39,460 nucleotides of DNA, taken from Longilinea sp. Lineage in GTDB: Bacteria > Chloroflexota > Anaerolineae > Anaerolineales > Anaerolineaceae. The stretch spans positions 1 to 39,460 of the forward strand of contig JAPKMQ010000002.1 in assembly GCA_026645875.1 (NCBI GenBank), read 5' to 3'. Within the stretch, counting starts at the first letter, position 1. Every line of letters begins with the position of its first letter. This document shows positions 1-9,635 of the stretch, in pieces. The notes beneath the pieces were generated by a model. The model saw only the letters and a program-made list of their open reading frames with translations, was not told the origin of the DNA and made no database searches. Both the position numbers and the translations under genes were made by a program.

Positions 1-485
1 AGAATCTTCAACGATATAAAGGATGCGTCGATCGTCACCAACGATACAGGCTCAGGAAAGCCTGCGACGTAGCGCGCATTTTTGCGCTCCATCACCATCA
101 CGCGGGGATCGTTACGCAGCTTCCAATGCAGAATCCCGTAACCCACATCCACAGCGTACACCCGTGCAGCGCCGTGCTGCAGCAGGCAATCGGTGAAGCC
201 GCCCGTGGAGGCTCCCAGGTCGGCACAGATTCGACCCTGCAACTGCGTCAGGCCGAAGGCCTGCAGCGCACCTTCCAGCTTATCGCCGCCCCGTGAAACA
301 TAGCGCGGGCCGTGCTCCACCTGCAGATCTGCAGTTTCCAGCACCTGATCCGAGGGCTTGCTGGCCACCTGGCCATCCACGCGCACCTGGCCGGCCATCA
401 CCAGGCGCTGTGCCTGGCTGCGGCTTTCCGCCAGGCCTCGTTCGGTCAGCAGGAGATCCAATCGGGTTTTGTGAACATTCGACAT
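1..485 (-). CDS. tlyA: TlyA/hemolysin-A family rRNA methyltransferase (S4 domain + FtsJ-like), 3' end truncated by window edge
   Basis: Reverse-strand translation from ATG at 485: MSNVHKTRLDLLLTERGLAESRSQAQRLVMAGQVRVDGQ...YVSRGGDKLEGALQAFGL...GRICADLGASTGGFTDCLLQHGAARVYAVDVG; S4 domain, YVSRGGxKL and DxGASTGGFTD motifs are typical. Confidence 0.9.
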   Translation of the reverse strand, partial: MSNVHKTRLDLLLTERGLAESRSQAQRLVMAGQVRVDGQVASKPSDQVLETADLQVEHGPRYVSRGGDKLEGALQAFGLTQLQGRICADLGASTGGFTDCLLQHGAARVYAVDVGYGILHWKLRNDPRVMVMERKNARYVAGFPEPVSLVTIDASFISLKI

Positions 486-540
486 CGCGGAACCTGCTCG
501 CTCCCAACAGAAATATCAAACGGCGAGATGTGATATCATA

Positions 541-1422
541 ATGGCTATGCTGAAGGCCATATTAAAGACCATGCGTCCACGGCAGTGGACCAAAAATGTT
601 TTCGTCCTTGCCGCCCTGGTCTTCGACCGGCAGCTATTTACGCTCGACTCAGTCCTGCGCTCGGTGGGAGGCATGCTTCTGTTTTGCCTGCTCTCCAGCA
701 GCGTATATATTATAAACGACATCCGTGACGTCGAAGCCGACCGCCAACACCCCACCAAGCGCAACCGACCAATCGCATCGGGCAAATTGCCCGTGCCGGT
801 CGCCATCGGCACGGTTGTGGTGCTGCTCGCGGTCACTTTCACGTTGGCGTTTTTGCTCTCCCGGCAATTTTTCATCATTGCCGCGTTGTATTTTGCAATC
901 AACCTGGCCTATTCACTTGGCTTGAAGAACGTGCTGCTGGTGGACGTGCTGATCATCGCGGCCGGATTTGTGCTCAGGGTTGCAGCCGGCGTTTCGCTCA
1001 TCGAGGTGGAACGCTTTTCGCCCTGGTTGTACGTGGTCACCACGCTGGGCGCGTTGTACATTGGGTTTGGAAAGCGCCGCGCCGAGGTGATGCTGCTGGA
1101 GCAAAACGCCAACCAGCACCGAAAAGTGCTGGACGGCTACACCCTGCCCTTCCTGGATCAGATGATTACCATCGTCTCCAGCACCACCGTCATTGCCTAC
1201 AGCCTGTACACCTTCTCGGCGCCCAATTTACCTTCCAACCACGCCATGATGCTGACCATTCCGTTCGTGCTGTACGGGATCTTCCGCTACCTCTGGCTGC
1301 TGCAGGTGAAAAAAGAAGGCGGCGCACCGGAAGAAATCCTGCTTTCGGACCGGCCCATCCAGGTTGTCGTCCTGCTGTGGGTGATTTCAGTCCTGATCAT
1401 CTTCTATTTCCTCAATCCATAA
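541..1422 (+). CDS. UbiA-family prenyltransferase, similar to decaprenyl-phosphate phosphoribosyltransferase
   Basis: MRPRQWTKNVFVLAALVF... and NDIRDVEADRQHPTKRNRPIASG (NDxxDxxxD-type motif); polytopic membrane protein. Confidence 0.85.
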   Translation: MAMLKAILKTMRPRQWTKNVFVLAALVFDRQLFTLDSVLRSVGGMLLFCLLSSSVYIINDIRDVEADRQHPTKRNRPIASGKLPVPVAIGTVVVLLAVTFTLAFLLSRQFFIIAALYFAINLAYSLGLKNVLLVDVLIIAAGFVLRVAAGVSLIEVERFSPWLYVVTTLGALYIGFGKRRAEVMLLEQNANQHRKVLDGYTLPFLDQMITIVSSTTVIAYSLYTFSAPNLPSNHAMMLTIPFVLYGIFRYLWLLQVKKEGGAPEEILLSDRPIQVVVLLWVISVLIIFYFLNP

Positions 1423-1431
1423 ACCGCTGCC

Positions 1432-2388
1432 ATGACCGCTTTTTCTGCGACAGCTTCGGGCAAAATTATCCTGTTCGGTGAGCACTCCGTAGTGTACGGG
1501 CAGCCGGCCATTGCCGTTCCAGTCGACATCGTCCAGGCGCGCGCGGTGGTCGTGGCTGCGCCGCGCAGCCCAACCGGAGCCGTGCACCTGATCGCCGCGG
1601 ATATCGGCCTGGATGCGCTGCTCGCGGATTTGCCTGCCGACCATCCGCTCGCGCTGGCCATCACATTGACATCCTTGCAGCTCAACATCCCGCGCTTGCC
1701 CGCGATGGAAATTCGCATCACCTCCACCATCCCGGTAGCCGCCGGTTTTGGTTCCAGCGCAGCCACTTCGATCGCTTTGATCCGTGCGCTGGCGGCCTTC
1801 GCCGGCCAACGGCTTAGCCACGCAGTGGTGTCTGACCTGGCCTACCAGGTGGAACGCCGCCATCACGGCAACCCATCCGGCATCGACAACACCGTCATCA
1901 CCTACGGCCAGCCGGTGTACTTTGTGCGCGGGCAACCCTTCGAGCCGCTCGAACCGGCGCAACCGTTGATGCTTGTGATCGGTGACTCAGGTGTTCAAAG
2001 CTCCACGGCTGGCGTCGTCGCGGACGTGCGCCGTTTGTATGAAACCCAGCCTGAACGAACCCTGGCAGCTTTCCAGAGCATGGGAGAACTGGCCCGGCAG
2101 GCGCGCGCGCTCATCGAGGCCGGTCAGGTGAATGAACTCGGCACGTTGATGAAAAGCAACCATGCGCTTCTGCGCGGTCTGACCATTTCGTCGCCAGAAT
2201 TGGACCGGCTGGTGGATGCCGCCCTGGCAGCCGGCGCGTTGGGCGCGAAGCTCTCTGGCGGCGGCCGCGGCGGGAACATGATTGCCCTGGTGACCGAAAG
2301 CTCAGCCGGCGCCGTGGAAACGGCCATCCGCTCAGCCGGCACAGCACGCACCTGGGTGACCACTGTCACCGCCCACCCCCGGCGATAG
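1432..2388 (+). CDS. mvk: Mevalonate kinase (GHMP kinase)
   Basis: ASGKIILFGEHSVVYGQPAIAVPV, PVAAGFGSSAATSIALIRAL and KLSGGGRGGNMIALV GHMP motifs. Confidence 0.93.
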   Translation: MTAFSATASGKIILFGEHSVVYGQPAIAVPVDIVQARAVVVAAPRSPTGAVHLIAADIGLDALLADLPADHPLALAITLTSLQLNIPRLPAMEIRITSTIPVAAGFGSSAATSIALIRALAAFAGQRLSHAVVSDLAYQVERRHHGNPSGIDNTVITYGQPVYFVRGQPFEPLEPAQPLMLVIGDSGVQSSTAGVVADVRRLYETQPERTLAAFQSMGELARQARALIEAGQVNELGTLMKSNHALLRGLTISSPELDRLVDAALAAGALGAKLSGGGRGGNMIALVTESSAGAVETAIRSAGTARTWVTTVTAHPRR

Positions 2389-2394
2389 GATCGT

Positions 2395-3201
2395 ATGATG
2401 ATTGACCAGAATTTGCTTTTTCTAAAGCTGGGCGGTTCATTGATCACCGACAAGCTCACCGCGCGCACAGCCCGGCACGACGTTCTAACCCGCCTGGCGG
2501 TTGAAATAGCCGCCGCGCTAGCCAGCCAACCCGGGCTGCGCCTGGTGGTAGGACACGGGTCTGGGTCGTTCGGGCACTTCGCCGCCAAACAATTCGGCAC
2601 CTATGACGGCGTGCGCACGCCAGAAGAATGGCAGGGCTACGCACGCGTCTGGAAGGATGCCCGCGAATTAAACCAGTTGGTCCTGGAAGCGCTGGCGCTC
2701 GCCAGCCTGCCGGTCATGGCGTTCCCGGCCTCGGCAATTGTCACCACCGCCCGCCGTGGGGTGTTGCACTGGGAAACTGAACCCATCGAAAAGGCCCTCG
2801 CCCACCGGCTCATTCCGCTGATACAGGGAGACGTGGTCTTTGATTCGATCCTGGGTGGGACGATCCTTTCAACCGAAGATCAGTTCTTTCACCTGGCCGC
2901 GCGACTTAAACCGCGGCGTATCCTGCTGGCTGGCATCGAGCCTGGCGTCTGGGAGGATTTCCCGGCCTGCACCCGGCTATTGGATCACATCCAATTGGAT
3001 GACTATGCGAATATAACAGTCTCCCTGGGCGCATCTGCCGGAGTAGACGTCACCGGCGGGATGGTCCACAAAGTGACCCGCATGCTGGATGTCATTCGCG
3101 CCAACCCCGGAATGGATATACGCATTTTCTCCGGGGAAGAACCAGGCAACCTGGAACAGGCGCTGTCGGGAGCTGAACTCGGCACCCTGCTTTCTGCATA
3201 A
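2395..3201 (+). CDS. Isopentenyl phosphate kinase (amino acid kinase superfamily)
   Basis: LFLKLGGSLITDK N-terminus and GHGSGSFGHFAAK signature with the His characteristic of IPK; DVTGGMVHKV near the C-terminus; adjacent to mevalonate kinase. Confidence 0.9.
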   Translation: MMIDQNLLFLKLGGSLITDKLTARTARHDVLTRLAVEIAAALASQPGLRLVVGHGSGSFGHFAAKQFGTYDGVRTPEEWQGYARVWKDARELNQLVLEALALASLPVMAFPASAIVTTARRGVLHWETEPIEKALAHRLIPLIQGDVVFDSILGGTILSTEDQFFHLAARLKPRRILLAGIEPGVWEDFPACTRLLDHIQLDDYANITVSLGASAGVDVTGGMVHKVTRMLDVIRANPGMDIRIFSGEEPGNLEQALSGAELGTLLSA

Positions 3202-3221
3202 CCGATTGGGAGGTGGTATCC

Positions 3222-4373
3222 ATGTTGTACACACGCGATTTACTGGAAGCCAACGAGGATCGAAGCCTCGCTCCCTATGCCCTGCACAGCAAACAGAGCA
3301 AGGGGCGGCAGTTCCCGGACCATGAACCCGATTACCGCACCGCTTTTCAACGCGACCGCGACCGCATCCTTCACACCACGGCTTTCCGCCGCCTGGAATA
3401 TAAAACCCAGGTATTCATCAACCACGAGGGCGATTATTACCGCACCCGCCTCACCCACACCCTCGAAGTGACCCAGATCGGGCGCACCATTGCCCGCGCG
3501 CTGGGCGCAAACGAAGACCTGGTCGAAGCCATCTGCCTGGCGCACGATCTCGGCCACCCGCCCTTTGGCCACTCCGGTGAAACGATTCTGGCACGTTTGA
3601 TGAAAGACCACGGCGGTTTCGATCACAACAAACAATCCTTCCGCATCGTCACCTTCCTCGAAAACCGTTATCCCGATTTTCCCGGACTCAACCTGACATG
3701 GGAAGTGCTGGAAGGCATCGTCAAACATGAGACCGAGTATGACATCGCTGACGCCCGCGATTTCAACCCGGACCTGCGCGGCCACCTGGAAGCTCAGATT
3801 GCCAACGTGGCCGACGAACTGGCCTACACCGCCCACGATCTGGACGACGGCCTCCGCTCTGGCATGATCACCCCGGCTATGCTGAGCGGCATGGAACTGT
3901 GGGAGATCGTCACCGACCTGGTTCGTTGGCATGGAGGCGAGCTGGCCGATCTGCATCGACATCGCATCATCCGCGAGCTGATCGGAATCCAGGTCAGCGA
4001 TCAGGTCACCAGCACCGACCGCCGCCTGCGCGAATCCAGCGTGCGCTCAGCTGAAGATTTGCAGCGACTGTCCTATAACGTCGTCGGGTTCAGCGATGAA
4101 ATGCGCCAGCGCAACCGCCAGCTCAAAGATTTCCTGTATGCTAATCTGTACCGGCAATACCGTGTTGTGCGCATGGCGGTCAAGGCCGAGCGCATCCTTA
4201 GCGAAATTTTTGCCGCCTACCGCGCACAGCCCAACACGCTCCCGGCCCACGTCCAGGCTCAGATCACAGATCGCGGTCTGGAGCGCACTATTTGCGACTA
4301 CATTGCCGGCATGACCGACCGTTACGCGGTGGAAGAACATCAAAAACTGTTCGACCCGCTCATCCTTCCGTAA
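3222..4373 (+). CDS. dgt: dGTP triphosphohydrolase-like HD-domain protein
   Basis: FRRLEYKTQVF...RTRLTHTLEVTQIGRTIARALG...EAICLAHDLGHPPFGHSGE. Start placed at ATG 3222 because GGGAGG lies just upstream; the ORF track starts at GTG 3213. Confidence 0.9.
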   Translation: MLYTRDLLEANEDRSLAPYALHSKQSKGRQFPDHEPDYRTAFQRDRDRILHTTAFRRLEYKTQVFINHEGDYYRTRLTHTLEVTQIGRTIARALGANEDLVEAICLAHDLGHPPFGHSGETILARLMKDHGGFDHNKQSFRIVTFLENRYPDFPGLNLTWEVLEGIVKHETEYDIADARDFNPDLRGHLEAQIANVADELAYTAHDLDDGLRSGMITPAMLSGMELWEIVTDLVRWHGGELADLHRHRIIRELIGIQVSDQVTSTDRRLRESSVRSAEDLQRLSYNVVGFSDEMRQRNRQLKDFLYANLYRQYRVVRMAVKAERILSEIFAAYRAQPNTLPAHVQAQITDRGLERTICDYIAGMTDRYAVEEHQKLFDPLILP

Positions 4374-4462
4374 ACAAATCCCGGAATGATAATCGCAGGG
4401 CTGGCAGGATCACAGTCTTAATGTTATTATCCAGCCCTGATCGATTACAGGATGGTGGAAAA

Positions 4463-4930
4463 ATGGCTGACGTATCTTACTTAACCCAGGACGGCCTTGA
4501 TAACATCAAGGCTGAACTTGAAAACCTCAAAGGCCCGGCACGCGAGAACCTGTCGGTTCGCTTGCGCGCGGCTATTCAGATGGGAGACCTCTCGGAAAAC
4601 GCGGATTACATTCAGGCAAAGGAAGAGCAGGGCTTTTTGGAAGGCCGCATTCTGGAGCTAGAACAGATCCTACGCAACGTGGTCATCATCGACGAAAACG
4701 TGAAGAATCGCGAGATCGTCGATATCGGTGCGCACGTCACCATCCGCGAGGGCAGCTTTCCGGAAGAGACTTACCATGTTGTCGGCCCCAAGGAAGCAGA
4801 TCCGCTCAACGGACGTATCTCGCATGAATCGCCCATTGGCAAAGCGCTGCTGGGACACCGCGTTGGCGATGATGTGGTGGTCGATACGCCGGGCGGTTCG
4901 GTCCGTTTGAACATCGTCAAAATTGAGTAA
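4463..4930 (+). CDS. greA: Transcription elongation factor GreA
   Basis: MADVSYLTQDGLDNIKAELENLKGPARENLSVRLRAAIQMGDLSENADYIQAKEEQGFLEGRILELEQIL; 155 aa. The track ORF starting at 4292 is over-extended. Confidence 0.95.
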   Translation: MADVSYLTQDGLDNIKAELENLKGPARENLSVRLRAAIQMGDLSENADYIQAKEEQGFLEGRILELEQILRNVVIIDENVKNREIVDIGAHVTIREGSFPEETYHVVGPKEADPLNGRISHESPIGKALLGHRVGDDVVVDTPGGSVRLNIVKIE

Positions 4931-4951
4931 TCCCTACCGATTTTCCAAAAA

Positions 4952-4972
4952 AACGCGCCTTGAAGGCGCGTT
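4952..4972. terminator. Hairpin downstream of greA
   Basis: AACGCGCCT-TGA-AGGCGCGTT, 9-bp perfect stem, AT-rich tail. Confidence 0.6.
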
Positions 4973-4991
4973 ATTTATGGTCAATCACACA

Positions 4992-5025
4992 AAAAGACCT
5001 GCCCGTTCACCCGGGCAGGTCTTTT
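4992..5025. terminator. Bidirectional-looking intrinsic terminator between convergent greA and the 5044..6084 gene
   Basis: AAAAGACCTGCCCG-TTCACC-CGGGCAGGTCTTTT, 14-bp stem with A/T tracts on both sides. Confidence 0.88.
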
Positions 5026-5043
5026 ATCATTTACTCCAATTGA

Positions 5044-6084
5044 TCAGGCTTTTGCCCGCGGCCAGACGGCCAGTTCAAGCGTCAGCCGGTCAAAATTGCT
5101 CTCCGGCGGCAGCGCGCCACTGCCGTAACCCAGATCGACAGCGCGGGCTTCCAGCGTCAGCGTCGCGGTCTCGAGCAACACTTTCGTCCCGGGCTCCACC
5201 AGCACCGGCTCGCCTTTGGAGGCCAACCGCTGGTTGATGGCGGGGTCGTTGAACGCATGCGTGCTCATCAACACCTTGGTGATCGTCTGGATGTCGTTCT
5301 TATCGAACAGCCACACCTCAAACGCAGTCACCTTCTTGGGGTCGCCGACGCCAATGGTTTCGGAGATGCCCACGCCGCACTCGCCCAGGAATTCACCGCT
5401 GGGAGAGTCAATGCTGAATGAGTCGTCATACAGGTCGTCGCCAGCCATGTAGGTGGTCATGAATTGCGCCACCGGTTGATCCTGGCCTTCAGACTGGAAG
5501 TCCGTGCGTTCCGCGGCGCGATTCATTTCCTGCGCGCGTGAAACCGGCGTTCCGCCTGCGGGCTGCCGTTTATTTTTGAACACCAGGTTGTATGCCAATG
5601 CAGCGCCAATTCCCAGAACGGCCAGCGTGGCGACGATCAACAGGACGGGAGATGGGCCTTTGCCTTCTTCTTTATCCGGTGTTACCGGTTCCGCCGCACC
5701 GGGTGTGGTTACGGGCAAGCCGGCCGCGCTGGTCGGTTGCGCAGTAACCGGGGACTTGACCACGGTCTGGAAAGCCATCAGTTCAGCCTGTGAAGCAGGA
5801 CAATTGACCGAGTTGACTTCGATCAACACGTCGGCCGCTTTGGGGCCCAATTCCTGCCAGCGCTGCAAAGCCAGGTCAGCTCGTTGATCTTTGCCAAACG
5901 ATTGGATCGCCATGCACAGGTAATCCACTTTGGCATCATCACGCAAATGCGACGGGGCCGCGTCTGTCCATTCGACCGGCCACAACCCCCAGCCTAGAAC
6001 GAAGAGACCGATGATCAGGCCGACAACAAGTCCAACAGCGGCGGCGATTTTTGGATTGCGAAGTTGTTCAAGAATCTTGTCCAT
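5044..6084 (-). CDS. Hypothetical membrane-anchored protein (N-terminal TM, second TM near the middle)
   Basis: MDKILEQLRNPKIAAAVGLVVGLIIGLFVLGWGLWPVEWTDA... with second hydrophobic stretch VLLIVATLAVLGIGAALAYNLVF; no family recognised. Confidence 0.8.
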   Translation of the reverse strand: MDKILEQLRNPKIAAAVGLVVGLIIGLFVLGWGLWPVEWTDAAPSHLRDDAKVDYLCMAIQSFGKDQRADLALQRWQELGPKAADVLIEVNSVNCPASQAELMAFQTVVKSPVTAQPTSAAGLPVTTPGAAEPVTPDKEEGKGPSPVLLIVATLAVLGIGAALAYNLVFKNKRQPAGGTPVSRAQEMNRAAERTDFQSEGQDQPVAQFMTTYMAGDDLYDDSFSIDSPSGEFLGECGVGISETIGVGDPKKVTAFEVWLFDKNDIQTITKVLMSTHAFNDPAINQRLASKGEPVLVEPGTKVLLETATLTLEARAVDLGYGSGALPPESNFDRLTLELAVWPRAKA

Positions 6085-6217
6085 AATTCAACTCCTACAG
6101 GTCTGGTTCTCCTGCCTGGTGATCTGCTTTCCACGCTGCGTTCATTTTAGAACAAATTTCGCAAGAAAGCAACAGCCACCGGGTGGCAAAAGGTTACATG
6201 GAAGGATGTTGCAAGGT

Positions 6218-8533
6218 CTATGCCGTTTCGGTCGAGGTTTCTTCGATCTGTTCCATCAGGAAGGATTCCTGGCATTGGGTGCATTGGAACTCGCGTTTGT
6301 TGGCCACCACCAGCAAACCACCACATTTGGGACAAGGCGCAGCCACGGGGCGCTTCCACGAGGTGAAATCGCACCCCGGGTAGTTGGCACAGCCGAAGAA
6401 GACGCGGCCTTTGCGCGTCTTCCGCTGGACGAGATCGCCACCGTCCTTGGGGCAGGCAACGCCTATCTTTTCCAGCCAGGCCTCTGTGTACCGGCAGGTT
6501 GGAAAATTGCTGCAACTGATGAACTTGCCGTACCGCCCCCAGCGAATCACCAGGTCGTGGCCGCAGTCCGGGCAGGCGCGATCGACTTTTTCCAGTTCGG
6601 CCTTGGTAACCGGGATCTCCGCCTGGGCTTTGCGGAGCTGCGGCTCAAAGGAGCGGTAGAAATCGGTGATGACAAGCGGCCATTCGCGTTTACCTTCCGC
6701 CACCTGGTCGAAATTTGCCTCCATCGCGGCTGTAAAGCCAGGGTCGACCACTTCTGAGAAATGCTGTACGAGCAGATCGTTCACCAGGAAGCCCGTGTCG
6801 GTTGGGAAAAGGCGTTTATTTTCGCGGACCACATAGCCGCGCTCCTGAATGGTGGAAAGGATCGGCGCGTAAGTTGAAGGGCGACCGATACCGTGCTCCT
6901 CCAAAACCTGCACGAGGGAGGCTTCGGTAAACCGCGGAGGTGGCTGGGTGAAGTGTTGTTCCGGCAGCAAACGGATCAATCGCTGCGGCTGGCCTTCTTC
7001 CAGGTTCGGTGGAATGCGCACATCATCATCCCCCTCGCTCTTTTTATCCTCATCGCGGGATTCTTCATAAACGATCAGGTAGCCGGGAAAGCGCAGCGTA
7101 GAGCCCGTCGCCCGCCAAAGGTAATTGTGCTGCGCCGTTTGGGTGACAATATCCACCGCCACCGTGTTATATACGGCGGCTTCCATTTGGGAGGCGAGGA
7201 AACGCTGCCAGATCAACTGGTACAACTTGAATTGCTCGGCGGAGAGGAATGATTTGATGCGGTCCGGCGCGCGCATCACCGACGTCGGACGTATAGCTTC
7301 ATGCGCTTCCTGGGCGCCCACCGCACGGGTCTTATAATACGGCGGAGTCGGCGGCAGAAAATCGCCGCCGTATTGGGCCCGGATCATTTCGCGCGCCTCT
7401 TTTTGCGCCAACTCGGAGATGTTGGTCGAATCGGTGCGCATGTAGGTGATCAGGCCAGTCGCGCCGCCCTCGCCCACGTCCAGGCCTTCATATAACTGCT
7501 GCGCCAGCGCCATGGTCCGCCGCGCCGTGTACCCCAACCGGCGGGATGCTTCCTGCTGCAGCGTGCTGGTGATGAAAGGTGCCTGCGGTTTGCGCTTCCG
7601 CTCTGTGCGCTTGATCTTGTTGATGATATATTCCGCGTTCTCCAGGTCAGTTAATAACGCATCAACCGTTTCCTTGTTTTCAAGGGCCGGTTCAGCATCA
7701 TCCAGGCGCACCAGGCGGGCCTGATATTTGTTTTTCGGGGTGCCTTGCGGGTGCAGTTCTGCGCTTACCGACCAGTATTCGACTGGCGTGAAGGCTTCAA
7801 TCTCGCGCTCGCGTTCGACAATCAAGCGCAGGGCCACCGATTGCACCCGGCCGGCTGAAAGACGGCTGCGCACCTTCTCCCACAGCAGCGGGCTGAGGTT
7901 GTAGCCGACCAGCCTGTCCAGGATTCGGCGGGCTTGTTGGGCATCCACCAGCGCCATGTTGATTTGACGTGGGTGCGCAAAGGCATCCTCAATGGCGGGC
8001 TGGGTGATCTCGTGGAAAACCACGCGCTTGGTAAGCTGCGGATCGATCTCGGCGGCTTCCAGCAGGTGCCAGGCTATCGCCTCGCCCTCACGGTCAGGGT
8101 CGGTGGCCAGGTAAATTTCCTCGGCGGTTTTTGCCAGCGCTTTCAGTTCCTTGACCACCGGCCGCTTCTCGTTAGGCACGCGGTATTTCGGTTGAAAGCC
8201 GTGGTCGACGTCCACCGACAGCTCCGAACGCAGCAAATCGCGCACATGCCCCACAGATGCACGCACAGTGTAGCCTTTGCCTAAAAAACGGCTCACGGTG
8301 CGTGCCTTGGCCGGCGATTCAACGATCACCAGCTTACCCTTACGCGCAGGTTGGCGCGAAACCTTTTCGGGCGGCGTCAGAGCCGCATGCGCTTCGGTGC
8401 GGCCCATGCGGAAGATTTTCATGCCGCATTCCGGGCAGGTGCCGCGCGTAATCGGCGCGCCAACTTTGTTAAAATCCGCTTCCGGATTGACGATTTCTCG
8501 TTTTTGTTTGCATTTTACGCAATATGCTTCCAA
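6218..8533 (-). CDS. topA: DNA topoisomerase I with N-terminal DUF5679-like zinc-ribbon extension and C-terminal zinc fingers
   Basis: GKLVIVESPAKARTVSRFLG, YLATDPDREGEAIAWHL, GLITYMRTDSTNIS; several C-terminal CxxC ribbons. Start is TTG at 8533 with GGAG upstream. N-terminus MEAYCVKCKQKREIVNPE...GTCPECGMKIFRMG. Confidence 0.96.
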   Translation of the reverse strand: MEAYCVKCKQKREIVNPEADFNKVGAPITRGTCPECGMKIFRMGRTEAHAALTPPEKVSRQPARKGKLVIVESPAKARTVSRFLGKGYTVRASVGHVRDLLRSELSVDVDHGFQPKYRVPNEKRPVVKELKALAKTAEEIYLATDPDREGEAIAWHLLEAAEIDPQLTKRVVFHEITQPAIEDAFAHPRQINMALVDAQQARRILDRLVGYNLSPLLWEKVRSRLSAGRVQSVALRLIVEREREIEAFTPVEYWSVSAELHPQGTPKNKYQARLVRLDDAEPALENKETVDALLTDLENAEYIINKIKRTERKRKPQAPFITSTLQQEASRRLGYTARRTMALAQQLYEGLDVGEGGATGLITYMRTDSTNISELAQKEAREMIRAQYGGDFLPPTPPYYKTRAVGAQEAHEAIRPTSVMRAPDRIKSFLSAEQFKLYQLIWQRFLASQMEAAVYNTVAVDIVTQTAQHNYLWRATGSTLRFPGYLIVYEESRDEDKKSEGDDDVRIPPNLEEGQPQRLIRLLPEQHFTQPPPRFTEASLVQVLEEHGIGRPSTYAPILSTIQERGYVVRENKRLFPTDTGFLVNDLLVQHFSEVVDPGFTAAMEANFDQVAEGKREWPLVITDFYRSFEPQLRKAQAEIPVTKAELEKVDRACPDCGHDLVIRWGRYGKFISCSNFPTCRYTEAWLEKIGVACPKDGGDLVQRKTRKGRVFFGCANYPGCDFTSWKRPVAAPCPKCGGLLVVANKREFQCTQCQESFLMEQIEETSTETA

Positions 8534-8543
8534 GTTGAAACTC

Positions 8544-9635
8544 CTACAAATAAAGCTGGTATCCGTTTTGGTCGAGCAATTTCACCAGTTCACGGACCTT
8601 TTGCGCGTCGTCCCGCGGGCACACCAGCAATGCATCCACCGCATCGACGATGATCAAATTCTTAACCCCAATGGTGACGACCATCCGGTTGGGATCTTCT
8701 GAACAGACCAGGGTATGCTCCGTATCCACGCCGAGGTGCATGGCGCCAATGCGAATATTGCCGTTCTCATCGCCCGGCAGCACATCGAAGAGCGAATCCC
8801 AACTGCCCACGTCGCTCCAGCCCAAACCAGCACCCGGCAGAACGGCTACATGCTCAGCATGTTCCATGATGCCGTAGTCAATCGTCTGCGGCTTAATTTG
8901 CGGCCACAGTTTCTTCAGCGTTTCAGTCTGCCAGGCTGTGCTCCAGCTGGCAGCAATCTGGTCCAAAATGCGAGCAAGCTCAGGCATCTGACGCCTGAAT
9001 TCTTCTTGAATCCGGTCCACGCGCCAGATGAACATGCCCGAGTTCCACAGATGATCGCCGCGCCGGAGCATTTCACTGGCCAGTTCCTCGTTGGGCTTTT
9101 CCTTGAATTTGACCACGCGGAAGCCATCCTGCTGGCTGCTTTCATCCAGGGGTTCACCGCGTTGAATGTAGCCGTAACCGGTGGACGGGAAGCTGGGTTG
9201 AATGCCAAGCGTGACCAGGTACCCGCGCTGAGCCAGTTGATCGGCCGAAATCAGGATTTGCTGAAACCCGGCAACGTTTTCGATGAAATGATCGGCGGTC
9301 AAAACGGCCATCACCGCCTGCGGATCGCGCTTTTGAAGCACCACCGCCGCCAGCCCGACCACAGAAGCGGTCCCGCGTGGCATCGGCTCGAGGATGTAGT
9401 TTTCAGCCGGAATATTCGGACTTTGCTTCTGCAGCTCCGTGGCCTGGTCGGCCACCGTGACTACATAGATGTGATCCGCCGGAAACAGTCCTTCGAGGCG
9501 GTCGGTTGCCATTTGAAACAACGAGCGGTTGCTCACCAGTCGCAGCATCTGCTTCGGCCGGTTTTGTCTCGAGAGTGGCCAGAGTCGTGTACCCCCGCCG
9601 CCGGCCATGATGACAGCATAAAAATGTTCGTTCAT
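8544..9635 (-). CDS. manC: Mannose-1-phosphate guanylyltransferase
   Basis: YAVIMAGGGGTRLWPLSRQNRPKQML pyrophosphorylase signature; VVKFKEKPN; NSGMFIWR. Confidence 0.93.
   Translation of the reverse strand: MNEHFYAVIMAGGGGTRLWPLSRQNRPKQMLRLVSNRSLFQMATDRLEGLFPADHIYVVTVADQATELQKQSPNIPAENYILEPMPRGTASVVGLAAVVLQKRDPQAVMAVLTADHFIENVAGFQQILISADQLAQRGYLVTLGIQPSFPSTGYGYIQRGEPLDESSQQDGFRVVKFKEKPNEELASEMLRRGDHLWNSGMFIWRVDRIQEEFRRQMPELARILDQIAASWSTAWQTETLKKLWPQIKPQTIDYGIMEHAEHVAVLPGAGLGWSDVGSWDSLFDVLPGDENGNIRIGAMHLGVDTEHTLVCSEDPNRMVVTIGVKNLIIVDAVDALLVCPRDDAQKVRELVKLLDQNGYQLYL

Noticed and set aside
3240-3962. 240-aa minus-strand ORF antisense to the dGTPase-like gene
   Set aside because: Sense strand has the HD motif set; antisense is a coding shadow.
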